Under the pieces are notes generated by a model. That model saw only the letters and a list, made by a program, of their open reading frames with translations, made no database searches and was not told the DNA's origin. This document shows positions 63,098-64,000 of a DNA stretch of 64,000 nucleotides, piece after piece. The position numbers and the translations under genes are program-made. The stretch's first letter is position 1. Every line of letters begins with the position of its first letter. Source of the DNA: Proteus penneri (GTDB lineage: Bacteria > Pseudomonadota > Gammaproteobacteria > Enterobacterales > Enterobacteriaceae); assembly GCF_003144535.1 (NCBI RefSeq), contig NZ_PHFJ01000009.1, positions 153,225 through 217,224 on the forward strand, given 5' to 3'.

Positions 63098-63104
63098 AAG
63101 TCAA
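63076..63104 (-). promoter_or_regulatory. metNIQ promoter
   Basis: On the minus strand TTGACT (63099-63104), a 17-bp spacer and TAACAT (63076-63081). The MetJ boxes lie directly over it. Confidence 0.8.
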
Positions 63105-63204
63105 TAAAAAAGAGTTGACGAGTAATAAAGAAAGCTATGGATATCATTCTCTATATAAGAAAAAACATGCGATACTAATAAAAATGTCTAAATGGAGTAA
63201 TGTT

Positions 63205-63771
63205 GTGAGCAAGGGGATTTCTGCGATTTTTTTAGATCGCGATGGAACTATTAATATAGACCATGGTTATGTGTCTGAAATTGATAACTTTGAGTTTATC
63301 GATGGCGTTATTGAGGCAATGGCTGAATTAAAAGCGATGGGATATGCCTTGGTACTCGTGACTAATCAATCGGGCATTGGTCGTGGCTACTATAGTGAAG
63401 ATCAATTTTTACATTTAACTGAATGGATGGATTGGTCTTTGGCTGATAGGGGGGTTGATTTAGATGGTATCTATTATTGTCCCCATCATCCTGACGCCAC
63501 TGTAGAAGAATATAAGAAAGAATGTGATTGTCGCAAACCCGCTTCAGGTATGTTTATGGATGCGAAAGCACAATTAAATATAGATATGGCTTCTTCTTAT
63601 ATGGTTGGCGATAAAAAAGAAGATATGTTGGCGGCAAAAGCTGCAGGAGTGGGGCATAAAATTCTTGTTCGTACAGGAAAAGAGATAACTGAAGAGGCAC
63701 AACAGTGTGCAGATTTTGTTCTCGATAGCCTTGCAGACTTGCCAAAATGGCTAAAAAGCCACAAAAAATAG
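63205..63771 (+). CDS. gmhB: D-glycero-beta-D-manno-heptose 1,7-bisphosphate 7-phosphatase
   Basis: HAD-superfamily phosphatase in ADP-heptose synthesis for the LPS inner core. The GTG at 63205 has GGAG seven bases upstream and gives [15 protein letters not shown], matching the E. coli N-terminus; total 188 residues (E. coli 191). Earlier in-frame ATGs at 63184 and upstream would add unmatched residues and run into the metN operator. The catalytic aspartates are D11 and D13. Zinc ligands lie in YYCPHHPD and ECDCRKP. It lies between metN and the rRNA operon, as in E. coli. Confidence 0.95.
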   Translation: MSKGISAIFLDRDGTINIDHGYVSEIDNFEFIDGVIEAMAELKAMGYALVLVTNQSGIGRGYYSEDQFLHLTEWMDWSLADRGVDLDGIYYCPHHPDATVEEYKKECDCRKPASGMFMDAKAQLNIDMASSYMVGDKKEDMLAAKAAGVGHKILVRTGKEITEEAQQCADFVLDSLADLPKWLKSHKK

Positions 63772-63820
63772 GCACTTCGTTTAATTTACCAACAAACAAA
63801 CATTTTTTTTAAAAAAACTA

Positions 63821-63848
63821 TTGCCAGCCTCAGAAAACTCCCTATAAT
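63821..63848 (+). promoter_or_regulatory. rRNA operon promoter P1
   Basis: TTGCCA (63821-63826), a 16-bp spacer and a perfect TATAAT (63843-63848), then a GCGTCC discriminator. An A/T-tract (about 63802-63818) just upstream fits an UP element. Position after gmhB matches rrnH of E. coli. Confidence 0.9.
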
Positions 63849-63932
63849 GCGTCCTCGTTGTCACGGCACAGGGCGCTAAGCGAACTGACTGAGAGAACAA
63901 AAAATAAAGTGAAAAGCCTTGAAAATAAACGC

Positions 63933-63960
63933 TTGACACTGAATGAGGAAGATGTAGAAT
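63933..63960 (+). promoter_or_regulatory. rRNA operon promoter P2
   Basis: A perfect TTGACA (63933-63938), a 16-bp spacer and TAGAAT (63955-63960), followed by a C-rich discriminator. It lies 112 bases after P1, close to the usual P1-P2 distance. The 16S rRNA itself starts beyond the window. Confidence 0.9.
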
Positions 63961-64000
63961 GCACCTCCTCGCAACAACGCAGAAGACCGGAAACGGCAGC

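Noticed and set aside
63076..63204. 43-codon N-terminal extension of gmhB
   Set aside because: It overlaps the MetJ operator and metN promoter and has no counterpart in the family.

Overview
The window is a chromosomal segment of an enterobacterium, most likely Proteus (low G+C, about 38-40% by eye). Nearly every protein reads as a close relative of a named E. coli protein, and the gene order follows E. coli in two long blocks. The species cannot be fixed from sequence alone. The window opens inside ptrA (5' end missing) and closes in the promoter region of a ribosomal RNA operon.

Block 1 (1-28302) matches the E. coli recC-to-yqcA neighbourhood. It holds ptrA-recB-recD, argA with tandem ArgR boxes, amiC, three initiator tRNAs, mltA, tcdA/csdE/csdA, the sRNA gcvB, gcvA-ygdD-rlmM, xni, ppnN, queF and syd. 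A CsrB-like RNA with an upstream UvrY-type box follows, then yqcC-truC. Between truC and yqcA sit two genes not found there in E. coli: ptsG, with an Mlc/NagC-type operator and a CRP-like site, and a very A+T-rich 502-codon orphan ORF (26258-27766). The orphan is the clearest undescribed gene here.

Block 2 (28448-64000) matches the E. coli yaeH-to-rrnH region. It holds yaeH, dapD, glnD and map, then rpsB-tsf-pyrH-frr, dxr, uppS-cdsA-rseP-bamA-skp-lpxD-fabZ-lpxA-lpxB-rnhB-dnaE-accA, an SDR oxidoreductase where E. coli has ldcC, then tilS, rof, nlpE, proS, trmO, rcsF, metN-metI-metQ with tandem MetJ boxes, gmhB and the rrn promoters P1 and P2. The blocks meet between yqcA and yaeH, so this is a rearrangement junction relative to E. 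coli.

Functionally, block 2 is the cell-envelope and translation core: ribosomal protein S2, EF-Ts, UMP kinase and ribosome recycling; isoprenoid, phospholipid and lipid A synthesis; outer-membrane protein assembly; replicative polymerase; fatty acid initiation. Block 1 carries DNA repair, arginine and sulfur metabolism, cell-wall turnover, RNA modification and two post-transcriptional regulators. There is no prophage, CRISPR array, insertion sequence or gene cluster resembling a new defence or secretion system. The less ordinary signals are the orphan ORF, the compact CsrB candidate, the relocated ptsG, a shortened BamA surface loop and two copies of a palindromic repeat, one of which supplies the tcdA stop codon.
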